Assembly: GCA_947303715.1 (NCBI GenBank)
Contig: CAMYYY010000008.1
Span: 1-64,000 of the forward strand
Source: an uncultured Bacteroidales bacterium
Lineage (GTDB): Bacteria; Bacteroidota; Bacteroidia; Bacteroidales; Bacteroidaceae
DNA length: 64,000 nt
Reading direction: 5' to 3'
In this document: piece after piece, positions 45,188-54,755 of the stretch
Numbering within the stretch: the first letter of the stretch is position 1
Layout: every line of letters begins with the position of its first letter
Position numbers and translations under genes: made by a program
The notes under the pieces: generated by a model
Databases searched by the model: none
What the model saw: only the letters and a program-made list of their open reading frames with translations
Told to the model about the DNA's origin: nothing

Positions 45188-46300
45188 ATGAACGAAATTT
45201 TCCACCTTATCAACGAGATGTCGCCCTACCTGCTGTTGGGCTTCCTGATTGCCGGCCTGATGCACGCCTTCATCCCCGGCAAATACTACACGCGCTATTT
45301 GGCCAAGCCCAACTTTCGCTCGGTGCTCAATGCTGCGCTATTCGGCGTGCCCCTGCCACTCTGCTCGTGCGGAGTCATCCCTACGGCCATGTCGTTGCGC
45401 AAGGAGGGTGCTTCGAAGGGCGCTGTGGCATCGTTCCTGATTGCCACGCCGCAGACGGGCGTTGACTCCATCATCGCCACCTACTCACTTATGGGCCTTC
45501 CCTTTGCCATCATCCGCCCCATCGTGGCCTTCATCACCGCCCTTTTTGGCGGTAGCCTGGTCAATAGGGTGACGAGGAAAGAAGGTCAACAAGTCAACGA
45601 GTCAACGAGTCAACAAGTGGAGGCTCATGACCATTGCCATGAGGAAGAGGAAAAAGCTGAGCCTTGTTGCTGCCATCATCATGAGGAAGGGGAGGAGCAT
45701 TGCCACCATGCCGAGACGAAGGAGGGCATGACGTTCTGGCAAAAGATTGTCGTGGCGCTGCGCTATGCCTTCGTCGATATGGTGGAGGACATCGGCAAGT
45801 GGCTCGTCGTGGGCCTCGTCATCGCCGCCCTCATTACCGTGCTGGTGCCCGATTCGTTCTTCGCCGTCTTCAAGGACAACACGTGGCTCTCCATGCTGCT
45901 TGTGCTGGTCATCAGCATCCCCATGTACATCTGCGCTACGGGCTCCATCCCCATTGCTGTTGCCCTGATGCTGAAGGGCCTGACGCCTGGCTCTGCATTG
46001 GTACTCCTTATGGCCGGCCCTGCTGCCAACATGGCCAGCATTCTTGTCATCCGCCATCGACTGGGCGTGAAGACACTCGTTGCCTACCTCGTCAGTATCA
46101 TCGGTGGGGCCGTTGCTTCGGGATTTGTCATCGACTACCTGCTGCCCCGCCATTGGTTCACCGATGCCCTCGTCCAGATAGAGCATTGCACGGAAGCCGG
46201 CACATGGTTCACGTGGGCCTGCACCGCCCTGCTCGTTGTGCTGCTCATTAATGCCTTTGTACAGAGACGCCATAATCATTCTCATTGTCATTGCCATTAA
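45188..46300 (+). CDS. Permease of the SO_0444-type Cu/Zn efflux family (DUF318-like)
   Basis: LFGVPLPLCSCGVIPTAMSLRKEGASKGAVASFLIATPQTGVDS; His/Cys-rich loop HDHCHEEEEKAEPCCCHHHEEGEEHCHH; C-terminal HNHSHCHCH. Confidence 0.9.
   Translation: MNEIFHLINEMSPYLLLGFLIAGLMHAFIPGKYYTRYLAKPNFRSVLNAALFGVPLPLCSCGVIPTAMSLRKEGASKGAVASFLIATPQTGVDSIIATYSLMGLPFAIIRPIVAFITALFGGSLVNRVTRKEGQQVNESTSQQVEAHDHCHEEEEKAEPCCCHHHEEGEEHCHHAETKEGMTFWQKIVVALRYAFVDMVEDIGKWLVVGLVIAALITVLVPDSFFAVFKDNTWLSMLLVLVISIPMYICATGSIPIAVALMLKGLTPGSALVLLMAGPAANMASILVIRHRLGVKTLVAYLVSIIGGAVASGFVIDYLLPRHWFTDALVQIEHCTEAGTWFTWACTALLVVLLINAFVQRRHNHSHCHCH
45584..45615 (+). repeat. Octamer (AGTCAACA) tandem repeat inside the permease gene
   Basis: ggtcaaca|agtcaacg|agtcaacg|agtcaaca; encodes GQQVNESTSQQ. 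Confidence 0.9.
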
Positions 46301-46381
46301 TTAGTGAATAATGACTAGATAATACCAACTCATTCTGCAGAGAAACTACTATCTATTCACTAATCACTATTCACTAATCAC
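46300..46381. repeat. Heptamer (TATTCAC/TAATCAC) repeat with inverted partner
   Basis: tattcac|taatcac|tattcac|taatcac at 46354-46381; attagtgaata (46300-46310) is the exact reverse complement of tattcactaat. Confidence 0.85.
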
Positions 46382-46395
46382 TCAAAAAAACTCCC

Positions 46396-46821
46396 ATGAA
46401 TAATGCCCTTATCTCCGACGAGCAGACGCTCGATAATGCCGGCATCCGCGTGACGGCGGTACGTCTGATGGTCTGGCGCCAAGTGCGTCACGGTTTCAGC
46501 GATGCCTTCTCCTTGGCCGACCTAGAGGCTGCGCTTCCCACGGTCGATCGTTCCACCCTGTTCCGTACGCTCACCACACTTACCGATGCTCATCTGCTTC
46601 ATCTCATCGACGATGGCTCAGGCTCGCAGAAATACTGCGTCTGCCCCGAGGGCGACACCCACCATTGCGTAGGCCACGTCCACTTCACCTGCCTCACGTG
46701 CCACCGCACCTTCTGCTTTACCGACATCCACATCCCTGTCGTCCCCCTGCCCGACGGTTTCGAAGCCCGCGAGACGGAATATGTCGTCAAGGGCATTTGC
46801 TCCTCCTGCCGCAAGGGTTGA
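46396..46821 (+). CDS. Fur-family transcriptional regulator
   Basis: AGIRVTAVRLMVWR, VDRSTLFRTLTTL, HHCVGHVHFTCLTCHRTFCF, CSSC. Confidence 0.9.
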   Translation: MNNALISDEQTLDNAGIRVTAVRLMVWRQVRHGFSDAFSLADLEAALPTVDRSTLFRTLTTLTDAHLLHLIDDGSGSQKYCVCPEGDTHHCVGHVHFTCLTCHRTFCFTDIHIPVVPLPDGFEARETEYVVKGICSSCRKG

Positions 46822-46891
46822 CAATATACCTTGATGTAATTCTGATAAGATAGGGGGGCTCCTTATCCCGAAGAGCTTTGCCTACGTTAGG

Positions 46892-46954
46892 AAATTATTC
46901 CTAAGGATTAAAATTTTATTTGCCTGCGCTGAGAATTTATTCCAAAGGAATGAG
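46892..46954. repeat. 21-nt-period tandem array, three units
   Basis: aaattattcctaaggattaaa|attttatttgcctgcgctgag|aatttattccaaaggaatgag. Confidence 0.83.
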
Positions 46955-47006
46955 AGTTATATAGCATTATCTCTCGCCTTGCACTATCTTTAAGGGCTTT
47001 TAACCC

Positions 47007-47075
47007 TTTTAGATAGGCTGCGGCTCGGATAATTGCAAAATTATTTGCATTATCTCTCACCTTGCACTATCTTTG
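47007..47075 (+). promoter_or_regulatory. Promoter cassette upstream of the M6 protease gene
   Basis: ttttagataggctgcggctcggataattgcaaaattatttgcattatctctcaccttgcactatctttg; -33 TTTG, -7 TAtcTTTG. Confidence 0.7.
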
Positions 47076-47094
47076 TACCCAATAAAATTGAACA

Positions 47095-49284
47095 ATGAGA
47101 AAGATAACGATATTCATGCTCGCCCTGCTGTGCGCGATAGCCCAAAGCTCTCTGGCTACCGACGGCGTCCGTCTGCGCGGATGCAGGGTCGGCACGCCTA
47201 ACCCTCAGTTCGTTCCCCGTCGCGCACCATCGTTGCAGGGCGGCGAAAATCCGTACGTCGGCGACCGCCGTCAGCTGGTAGTGTTGGCCTCGTTCCAGAA
47301 TCAGGACTTCGCCGAGGATCACGACGCCACGTTGGCGACGTGGAACAAGATATTCAATGCCGAGGGTTATTGCGAGGGCTCCTACGTGGGCTCCGTGCGC
47401 GACTATTTCCTGGCGCAGAGCTACGGCCAGTTCCGCCTGACGTTCGACATCTTGTTTGTTGAGCTGCCCAACAACCGCCAGAAATACCGCAGCACAGACA
47501 TCGACGACGAATTCTCGCAGTACATGGTCGATGACATCGTGGACGTGCTGCTGGCGCGGGACATCGACTGGAGCCCGTACGACTGGGACGGCGACCGTTT
47601 TGTTGACCAGCTGCTCATCGTCTATGCCGGCAAGGGGCAGAATGCCGGAGGCGACTCAAACACCATCTGGCCCCACCAATGGTGGCTCAGCCAGCATCAG
47701 GACCTGACGACGGACGACGAGTCTGACTTCCGCAGCTTCCGTACCGTAACCAGCGGAGGTCAGGAGTACTACATCGACAGCTACTGCTGCGTGCAGGAAA
47801 TAGTGGAAATCGGTGGTATCAGCACACCCTTTGGCACCCTCTGCCACGAGTACAGCCATTGCTTCGGCTTTCCCGACTTCTACTACGGCGGTGGCACCAA
47901 GGTGGTGAGCGAATGGGACCTTATGGACTACGGCAACTATAACGGGAAGGGATTCCGCCCCTGCGGTTATTCGGCCCACGAGCGCATGCTGATGGGATGG
48001 CTCACGCCTGTCGAACTCACCTCTACCGCTACTATCGCCGCTATGCCCGCCTTGGAGGATGAGCCGTTGGCCTATCTCATCCGCAACGACGGCGCCGAGA
48101 ACGAATACTACATCGTGGAGAACCGCCAGCAGAAGGGATGGGACGAGTTGCTGCCCGGCAGCGGCATCGTTGTCTTCCACGTCGATTACGACAAGGCGCT
48201 TTGGATGAGCACCACCGTCGAGGTCAACAGCTACAGCAAAAAGCGTTACCACATCTTTCCCGCCAACAACAAAACGAGTATTTATTCCAGCAAGGGCTGG
48301 GCCTACCCGTATGTCGTGACTGACGGCCAGGGCAACGTCTCGGTAGCCAACGACTGCCTGACTAACACCTCGGCCCCCGCCGCTACACTAATCAATCCGA
48401 ACGCCGATGGCCAGACGCTGATGTCGAAGCCTATCACGCAGATGTCGGTAGATGCCGATGGCCTGGCGTCCTTCGTCTTCATGGACGACCAGCTTATGCT
48501 CATGAATGGCGACGACAATACTGCCCGTATCGCCGCTACCGTTGCTGGCATCAATTATGATGTCACCCTGCAGGGCCGCACGCTGTACAGGGACGGCGGG
48601 TGGAACACGCTTTGCCTGCCCTTCGGCCTCGGCGATTTTACCGGCACCCCGCTCGCAGGAGCCACGGTGATGGAACTCGACATCAGCGACAGCTGCAACA
48701 CAGGTTTTGACCCTTCGACCGGCACGCTTACCCTCGACTTCGTGGGCGTCGACAAGATGGAAGCCGGCAGGCCCTACATCGTGAAGTGGACGACGGTGGG
48801 CGATTCCATCGCGAATCCCGTTTTCGAGGACGTCACTATCAGTAATGAGGACCCTAAGAAAGTCGCCAGCACGGACGGAATGATGAGCTTCGCAGGCACC
48901 TATAGTTCCTCCGCCATTACCGTGGGCGACAAGAGCAGCCTCTTCCTCGGCGTCGGAAAAAACGAAAAGAATGAGGACGTGAACACCCTCATCTGGCCCA
49001 ACGACACGAACTACGCAAGCATCCCCGACCTCATAGGGGCTGACGCCAACCACTACTACGTTGGCGCCTTCCGCTCTTGGTTCCACGTGAGCCTTGAAGA
49101 CAACGCCATCCGTGCCTACGTGCTGCACTTCAGCGACGACACGAGGGTAAGCCCCACCCTTGAATCCTCCCGTGGTGGAGGGGAGAGGGGAGAGGGGCTC
49201 CTTTACGACCTGCAAGGGCGTAGGGTGAATAACCCCTCGCACGGTATCTATATAATGAACGGACGAAAAATCATCGTGAAATAA
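47095..49284 (+). CDS. M6-family metalloprotease with 'NTLCLPF' domain and C-terminal sorting motif
   Basis: GTLCHEYSHCFGFPDFYYGG zinc site; LYRDGGWNTLCLPF; C-terminus YDLQGRRVNNPSHGIYIMNGRKIIVK. Confidence 0.9.
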   Translation: MRKITIFMLALLCAIAQSSLATDGVRLRGCRVGTPNPQFVPRRAPSLQGGENPYVGDRRQLVVLASFQNQDFAEDHDATLATWNKIFNAEGYCEGSYVGSVRDYFLAQSYGQFRLTFDILFVELPNNRQKYRSTDIDDEFSQYMVDDIVDVLLARDIDWSPYDWDGDRFVDQLLIVYAGKGQNAGGDSNTIWPHQWWLSQHQDLTTDDESDFRSFRTVTSGGQEYYIDSYCCVQEIVEIGGISTPFGTLCHEYSHCFGFPDFYYGGGTKVVSEWDLMDYGNYNGKGFRPCGYSAHERMLMGWLTPVELTSTATIAAMPALEDEPLAYLIRNDGAENEYYIVENRQQKGWDELLPGSGIVVFHVDYDKALWMSTTVEVNSYSKKRYHIFPANNKTSIYSSKGWAYPYVVTDGQGNVSVANDCLTNTSAPAATLINPNADGQTLMSKPITQMSVDADGLASFVFMDDQLMLMNGDDNTARIAATVAGINYDVTLQGRTLYRDGGWNTLCLPFGLGDFTGTPLAGATVMELDISDSCNTGFDPSTGTLTLDFVGVDKMEAGRPYIVKWTTVGDSIANPVFEDVTISNEDPKKVASTDGMMSFAGTYSSSAITVGDKSSLFLGVGKNEKNEDVNTLIWPNDTNYASIPDLIGADANHYYVGAFRSWFHVSLEDNAIRAYVLHFSDDTRVSPTLESSRGGGERGEGLLYDLQGRRVNNPSHGIYIMNGRKIIVK

Positions 49285-49293
49285 AAAAAGAAA

Positions 49294-49698
49294 ATGAAAA
49301 AGATATTGATAACCCTGGCCTTGATGATGGCGCTGGCAACAGCGGCACAGGCCGATGACTACCCCTATCTGGCTTTCCAGACGGCTGACGGTACGGTTAA
49401 GGCTGTATCTGTCACGTCGTTGAAACTGACGTTCGAGGGCGGCCAGTTGGTGGCTACGAACGGCGACGGCAGTTATGCCTTTCCGTTGACAGACTTGAGC
49501 AAGATGTTTTTTACAACCGAGCCCACGGCAATAGACTCTCCTAATGCCTCTCCTGCAGGGAAGGACATAGAAATCTTCTCGTTGACAGGCGTTTCCTTAG
49601 GCAAGTTCGACAGCGTGCAGGCGGCAAAGGCGCAGCTTGAGGACGGCATCTATGTCGTCAAGTCGGGAAGTGAAATCCGTAAGATGTTGAAGAAGTGA
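49294..49698 (+). CDS. Small secreted protein with sorting-like C-terminus
   Basis: Signal peptide MKKILITLALMMALATAAQA; IEIFSLTGVSLGKFDSVQAAKAQLEDGIYVVKSGSEIRKMLKK. Confidence 0.7.
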   Translation: MKKILITLALMMALATAAQADDYPYLAFQTADGTVKAVSVTSLKLTFEGGQLVATNGDGSYAFPLTDLSKMFFTTEPTAIDSPNASPAGKDIEIFSLTGVSLGKFDSVQAAKAQLEDGIYVVKSGSEIRKMLKK

Positions 49699-51611
49699 AG
49701 AAAGCCCTTCTTTGTCCTTTTGCCTGGCTGGTAGCTGTGGTCGTGCAGGCGCAGACGTTGAATGTCGCCGTGGGCAACGTCACCTATCAGTTTCCCGCTG
49801 AACAGGTGGGCGAGATGACCTATGCCAACGGCACCTCGATTACCATCATGGGAAAGGTGTTTGCCATCAGCGACATCACGAAGGTCTATGTCGATGGCAC
49901 GACAGAGAAGGACAATACCGTCATCGTTACCTATAGCGGAACGTCGGCTGCCGTCAGCGTGGCGGGCAATGTGGCAAAGTTCATTGTGCCTACCGTGAGC
50001 GGCGCCCACGTCACCATGGCTCAGGGCAATACGGACGATGTGGATGGTGACGAGATTACCTATGTGCTGAAGGGTACTTCAGAGGACGGCGAGTTCGCTC
50101 TCACAGGTCTGTACAAATGCACGGTGCAGTTGGACGGCTTGACGCTGACCAATCCTGCTGGTGCGGCCATCGACATCAACAATAAGAAACGTATCCAGCT
50201 CAGCGTGAAGACGGACACGGAGAACACGCTCATCGATGGCGCCAACGGCTCGCAGAAGGCCTGTCTTTACAGCAAGGGCCAATTGCAGTTGCAAGGGGGC
50301 GGCACGCTCAACGTCTATGGAAAGACGGCTCACGCCATCAAGAGCGGCGACTATATCAGTATTAAAAATTTGACGCTGAACATCCAGTCATCCGTCAACG
50401 ACGGGCTGAATTGCAACGGCTATTTCCTCATGAAGAGCGGCACGGTCAACATCATCGGCACGGGCGACGACGGCATCCAATGCGACATCGATGGCACGGC
50501 CTCTACGGGCGAAACTACTGACCATGAAAGCGAGGACAGCGGTAACGTCTATATCGAGGGCGGTACGCTTGACCTCTCTGTTACTGCTGCCGCCACAAAG
50601 GGCATCAAGGCAGCTGGCGATATCCGTATCAGCGGCGGTGGCGTCCACATTATCACCAGCGGCGGTGGCATCTATGATAGCGATGAAAAGGATGCCAAGG
50701 GCTGCGCCGGACTGAAGAGCGACGGCAACATGACCCTCAGCGGCGGTAGCGTGACGTTGGAAAACACCGGCGCAGGCGGTAAGTGCATCAAGGCCGACGG
50801 TCTGCTGACTGTGAGCGGCGATGCTGTCGTTACCGCCACCAATACCGGCTCGAAATACCGCTACAGCAGCAGCTATACCGCCTCGGCAAAGGCCGTTAAG
50901 GCGGGTATGCGGACTCAGACTGGGGGTAGCGGGCGTAACGCCACTTACAGCTACACGGGTGGCCTTGCCGTCACAGGCGGCACGCTCATTGCATCGGCCA
51001 CCTCGCACGAGGCTATAGAGAGCAAGAGCACCATTGCCATTAGCGGCGGCGTGGTCTATGCCTCTTCTACCGACGATGCTATTAACTCCGCCAGCGACTT
51101 CACCATCACCGGCGGCTACGTGATGGGCAATAGTAGTGGCAACGATGGCCTTGATGCCAACGGCAACTGCTACATCAAGGGCGGTACGGTCTTCGCCGTG
51201 GCTTCCCGCGAGCCAGAAGTGGGCGTTGACGCCAACACCGAGGCCGGCTACAAACTCTATGTTACTGGCGGCACTATCGTTTCTGTCGGTGGACTGGAAC
51301 GTGGCAGCAGCCTTACGCAATCATGCTATCAGGCTTCCAGCTATAGCAAGGGCAATTGGTACGGTCTTTATAAGGACAATGCGCTGGTGCTGGCTTTCAA
51401 AATACCCTCGAACAGTAACATGGGCACCCCGCTTGTAGTCTCAACTTCAGGCTCCACAGCATTGAAAAGCGGCATTACCCTCAGCGGCGGTACAGAGATA
51501 TGGAGCGGTTTCGGCTGCACGGGCGCTTCTGTTAGCGGCGGCTCGACCGTTAACCTCTCGTCGTACACAGGCGGTGGAGGCGGCCACGGCGGAGGTGGAG
51601 GCTGGTGGTAA
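49695..51611 (+). CDS. Carbohydrate-binding domain-containing protein (Cthe_2159/DUF4353-like beta-helix)
   Basis: Repeated ISGGxVxxxSxxDGLDANGN; LNIQSSVNDGLNCNG; Gly-rich tail GGGGGHGGGGGWW; GTG start overlaps the upstream stop (GTGA). Confidence 0.82.
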   Translation: MKKALLCPFAWLVAVVVQAQTLNVAVGNVTYQFPAEQVGEMTYANGTSITIMGKVFAISDITKVYVDGTTEKDNTVIVTYSGTSAAVSVAGNVAKFIVPTVSGAHVTMAQGNTDDVDGDEITYVLKGTSEDGEFALTGLYKCTVQLDGLTLTNPAGAAIDINNKKRIQLSVKTDTENTLIDGANGSQKACLYSKGQLQLQGGGTLNVYGKTAHAIKSGDYISIKNLTLNIQSSVNDGLNCNGYFLMKSGTVNIIGTGDDGIQCDIDGTASTGETTDHESEDSGNVYIEGGTLDLSVTAAATKGIKAAGDIRISGGGVHIITSGGGIYDSDEKDAKGCAGLKSDGNMTLSGGSVTLENTGAGGKCIKADGLLTVSGDAVVTATNTGSKYRYSSSYTASAKAVKAGMRTQTGGSGRNATYSYTGGLAVTGGTLIASATSHEAIESKSTIAISGGVVYASSTDDAINSASDFTITGGYVMGNSSGNDGLDANGNCYIKGGTVFAVASREPEVGVDANTEAGYKLYVTGGTIVSVGGLERGSSLTQSCYQASSYSKGNWYGLYKDNALVLAFKIPSNSNMGTPLVVSTSGSTALKSGITLSGGTEIWSGFGCTGASVSGGSTVNLSSYTGGGGGHGGGGGWW

Positions 51612-51616
51612 TGAAT

Positions 51617-51640
51617 AGTCAACAGGTCAACAAATCAAAA
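51617..51640 (+). repeat. Octamer (AGTCAACA) repeat, intergenic
   Basis: agtcaaca|ggtcaaca|aatcaaaa between the stop at 51611 and the start at 51652. Confidence 0.75.
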
Positions 51641-51651
51641 GAGAAAATAAG

Positions 51652-53658
51652 ATGAAGACAATGAAAAGTATCGTATGGCTGATGGTGGCGCTGGTGTCGC
51701 TGGCAACCTGCAGTAAACCTGACCCCCTCCCCGATGGCGGAGGCGGCGGAGGGAACGACAATCCGTCAAAGCCGGAAGTGACGGTGAACAACAACACGTC
51801 GGGTATCACCTACCAGCTGTTAATCTACAGTTTTGCCGACAGCGATGGAGATGGCGTGGGCGACTTCAAGGGTATTCAGAATAAGCTGGATTATCTTGAG
51901 GACTTGGGCGTTGCGGCTCTTTGGCTTTCTCCGGCTCATCCCACCAGTTCGTATCATGCCTATGACGTGAACGACTATTATGCGCTGAATCCCCTGTATG
52001 CTGTGGGGCAGAAGACCGCGGAAAAAGCAGAAGCCGATTTCAAGGACCTTCTGGCGGCGGCTCATAAAAAAGGTATTTCCATCTATATGGACTATGTCCT
52101 AAACCATAGCGGAAAGGACAACGCATGGTTCCAGGAGGCGGTGGCCGATCCTTCCAGCAAGTATCGTGACTACTATTTCTTCAGTTCGAACCCCTCGGCC
52201 GATTACGGGAAATTCTCCATGTTGAAGGGAACTTCTTATAAATCCAGCGAATGGAAGCAGGTGACTGCTGGCTCGCCGAAACTGACCATTACACAGACTA
52301 CAGAAAGCGTTACCAACGGAAACGACAATTGGAACCTGTATATGTGGCAGGATGGAGCAGGAGATAAAACCGTGAAATTCGTCAAAAAAAGCGACGGTAG
52401 CTATTATCTGGTTATGGACATCAGCGGAAAGTGGGGTTTGCTGGTACGCAAGTATCCCAATTGGAACGCGGGTTCAAAGTTCGGAGCTAAGTCGGGGAAT
52501 ACAACACTCCAGACAGGCTCTCCTTTGGAATTGGTGGCAGACGGTGCCGACATTTTCTTCACGGGTAACGGCCGCTACAAAATTGAACTCACCGACGTCT
52601 CCACCGAAACCCTCTATTATATGGGATGTTTCAGCGACTGGATGCCAGACCTGAATTATGGCGATGTCTCCGTGGCAGAAAATAACCCCTGTTTCCAGGA
52701 TTTGGCAGCATCAGCAGACAAATGGATTAATTTGGGTGTGGACGGCTTCCGTCTGGATGCTGTGAAGCATATATGTGGCGGTATCGGTTCGTACAACAAT
52801 TCGTCCAACCAGACGTTGCTAAAGAAATGGTACGACCATTGCAACGCTACCTACAAGGCTGCCGGCCACAACGATAACATCTTTATGGTGGCTGAAGCCT
52901 GGGATGGTCACGACATTGAGAAACAGTACTACAAGGGCCTTATTTCCTGCTTTGAGTTTGACTTTGGCTACAAGCTGCGCGACGTTATCAAGAGCGGAAA
53001 CGCTTCAGGTTTTGCCGGTACCGTCGGAAAGTATGTGTCGGATCATACTGCCCAGCGTGCCGATGCCATAACCTCTTTCTTCCTGAGCAACCACGACCAA
53101 AACCGTTTCGCTAATGAGATAGGCAGGAATCTGGATAAGCAGAAACTGGCTGCTGCCGTGCTGCTTACGGTACCAGGAAAGCCTTTCATTTATCAGGGCG
53201 AGGAACTAGGCTATTGGGGTTCCAAAGATGGTGGTGATGAATATGTCCGTACGCCTATTCTTTGGGATAAAGCCGGGAAACAATGTGCCAAGAAGGGTGT
53301 AAATAATAAGGTGGACAACTCCATGCTAACTGCCGACATCTCCGTGGAGGCCCAACAGGATAATAATGCCTCTATTCTGAATGTTTACAAGAAGTTCGCG
53401 AAAGCCAGGAATGCCTCTAAAGCCCTTGCAAAAGGCGACCTTAAGGAGGTTTCCTCCAGCAATATCGCCATTGCCATTTGGGAGATGAACTACGAAGGGG
53501 AGAAAGTGCTTGTGGTGCATAATGTTAGGTCAAATACGGTTACGGTTCCCATTTCTGGTTATTCCACAGAGAACGAACTTGTTTCCAATGGTTCTATCAG
53601 TAAGGCTAACAACGGTATCACCATGGGACCTTATTCTTCAGTTGTTTATAAACAGTAG
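51652..53658 (+). CDS. SusG-like alpha-amylase lipoprotein (GH13)
   Basis: YQLLIYSFADSDGDGVGDFKGI; DGFRLDAVKHI; MVAEAWDG; FFLSNHDQNRF; inserted CBM-like segment around residues 185-310. Confidence 0.92.
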   Translation: MKTMKSIVWLMVALVSLATCSKPDPLPDGGGGGGNDNPSKPEVTVNNNTSGITYQLLIYSFADSDGDGVGDFKGIQNKLDYLEDLGVAALWLSPAHPTSSYHAYDVNDYYALNPLYAVGQKTAEKAEADFKDLLAAAHKKGISIYMDYVLNHSGKDNAWFQEAVADPSSKYRDYYFFSSNPSADYGKFSMLKGTSYKSSEWKQVTAGSPKLTITQTTESVTNGNDNWNLYMWQDGAGDKTVKFVKKSDGSYYLVMDISGKWGLLVRKYPNWNAGSKFGAKSGNTTLQTGSPLELVADGADIFFTGNGRYKIELTDVSTETLYYMGCFSDWMPDLNYGDVSVAENNPCFQDLAASADKWINLGVDGFRLDAVKHICGGIGSYNNSSNQTLLKKWYDHCNATYKAAGHNDNIFMVAEAWDGHDIEKQYYKGLISCFEFDFGYKLRDVIKSGNASGFAGTVGKYVSDHTAQRADAITSFFLSNHDQNRFANEIGRNLDKQKLAAAVLLTVPGKPFIYQGEELGYWGSKDGGDEYVRTPILWDKAGKQCAKKGVNNKVDNSMLTADISVEAQQDNNASILNVYKKFAKARNASKALAKGDLKEVSSSNIAIAIWEMNYEGEKVLVVHNVRSNTVTVPISGYSTENELVSNGSISKANNGITMGPYSSVVYKQ

Positions 53659-53662
53659 GACG

Positions 53663-54715
53663 ATGCGATATTTCTCTCTCTCTGCGCTGCTGTTCCTCTG
53701 CTGCATGTGCACTCCGGGCAATCCGGACAAACCGGAAAAGCCCGTCGAGCCTGCCGACACTACTGAGCAGTCTACACCAACCTTTGCCAAGGGTGCCGAT
53801 ATCAGTTGGGTGACGGAGATGGAGGCGAAGGGCTATACGTTCTACAACGCTGCCGGAGAAGAACGCGAGTGTACGTCGTTAATGAAGGAACTTGGCTTCA
53901 ATGCTGTCCGTTACCGTGTCTGGGTTAATCCGACGTATGGTTACAACAGCGCCGAGGATGTCCTGAAAAAAGCCCTCCGCGCCCAAGCACTCGGCATGAG
54001 CATCATGATTGACTTCCACTACAGCGATACGTGGGCTGACCCGGGAAAACAGATTATCCCTGCGGCTTGGAAGGACTACGACCTCGCCCAGATGACGGCA
54101 GCTATGACGAAGCATACTACCGAAACCCTCCAATTGCTGAAGGACAAAGGCGTCGACGTCACATGGGTGCAGGTGGGCAACGAGGTAAACACAGGTATGC
54201 TGTGGGAAGTAGGGCGTGTGAGCAATAGCAATTCCACGAACTTCATCCGCTTGCTGAATGCCGGCTACGATGCCGTTAAGGCCGTCTATCCGAAAGCGTT
54301 GGTCATCCTCCATCATAGCAACGGTCACAAGTACGAAGAGAATCAATGGTTCTATGACCTTATGAAGCAGGGTGGGGCAAAGTACGATGTGATGGGCTTC
54401 TCGCTTTATCCTTCCTATTGGTCGAACGGCGGCTACCCCGATTGGAAGCCAGCCACACAGTCTTTCGTAAACAACCTTAGTCTTTATCACGACCGCTACG
54501 GCCTTCCATCGATGTTGGTCGAGGTGGGCATGCCTGCCGCTGAACCTGAAACTGCCAAGGAGATGCTGACGTGGCTTTTCGGGAAGACGAAAGACCTCAG
54601 CTACTTTGGCGGTATCTTCTACTGGGAGCCGGAGAGCGAGAAGTCGCGCAATGGCTACGATTATGGCGCTTTTGCCAATGGCCGCCCCACCGTTGCCCTT
54701 GACCCATTCAAATGA
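53663..54715 (+). CDS. GH53 arabinogalactan endo-beta-1,4-galactanase
   Basis: Lipobox FLCCMC; FAKGADISWVTEMEAKGYTFYNAAG; NAVRYRVWVNPTYGYNS; DFHYSDTWADPGKQ; VQVGNEVNTGMLW; ATG at 53663 preferred over 53510. Confidence 0.94.
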   Translation: MRYFSLSALLFLCCMCTPGNPDKPEKPVEPADTTEQSTPTFAKGADISWVTEMEAKGYTFYNAAGEERECTSLMKELGFNAVRYRVWVNPTYGYNSAEDVLKKALRAQALGMSIMIDFHYSDTWADPGKQIIPAAWKDYDLAQMTAAMTKHTTETLQLLKDKGVDVTWVQVGNEVNTGMLWEVGRVSNSNSTNFIRLLNAGYDAVKAVYPKALVILHHSNGHKYEENQWFYDLMKQGGAKYDVMGFSLYPSYWSNGGYPDWKPATQSFVNNLSLYHDRYGLPSMLVEVGMPAAEPETAKEMLTWLFGKTKDLSYFGGIFYWEPESEKSRNGYDYGAFANGRPTVALDPFK

Positions 54716-54755
54716 AAAACTATAATCCCTAATACCTAATTTTCTACTTGTAAAA

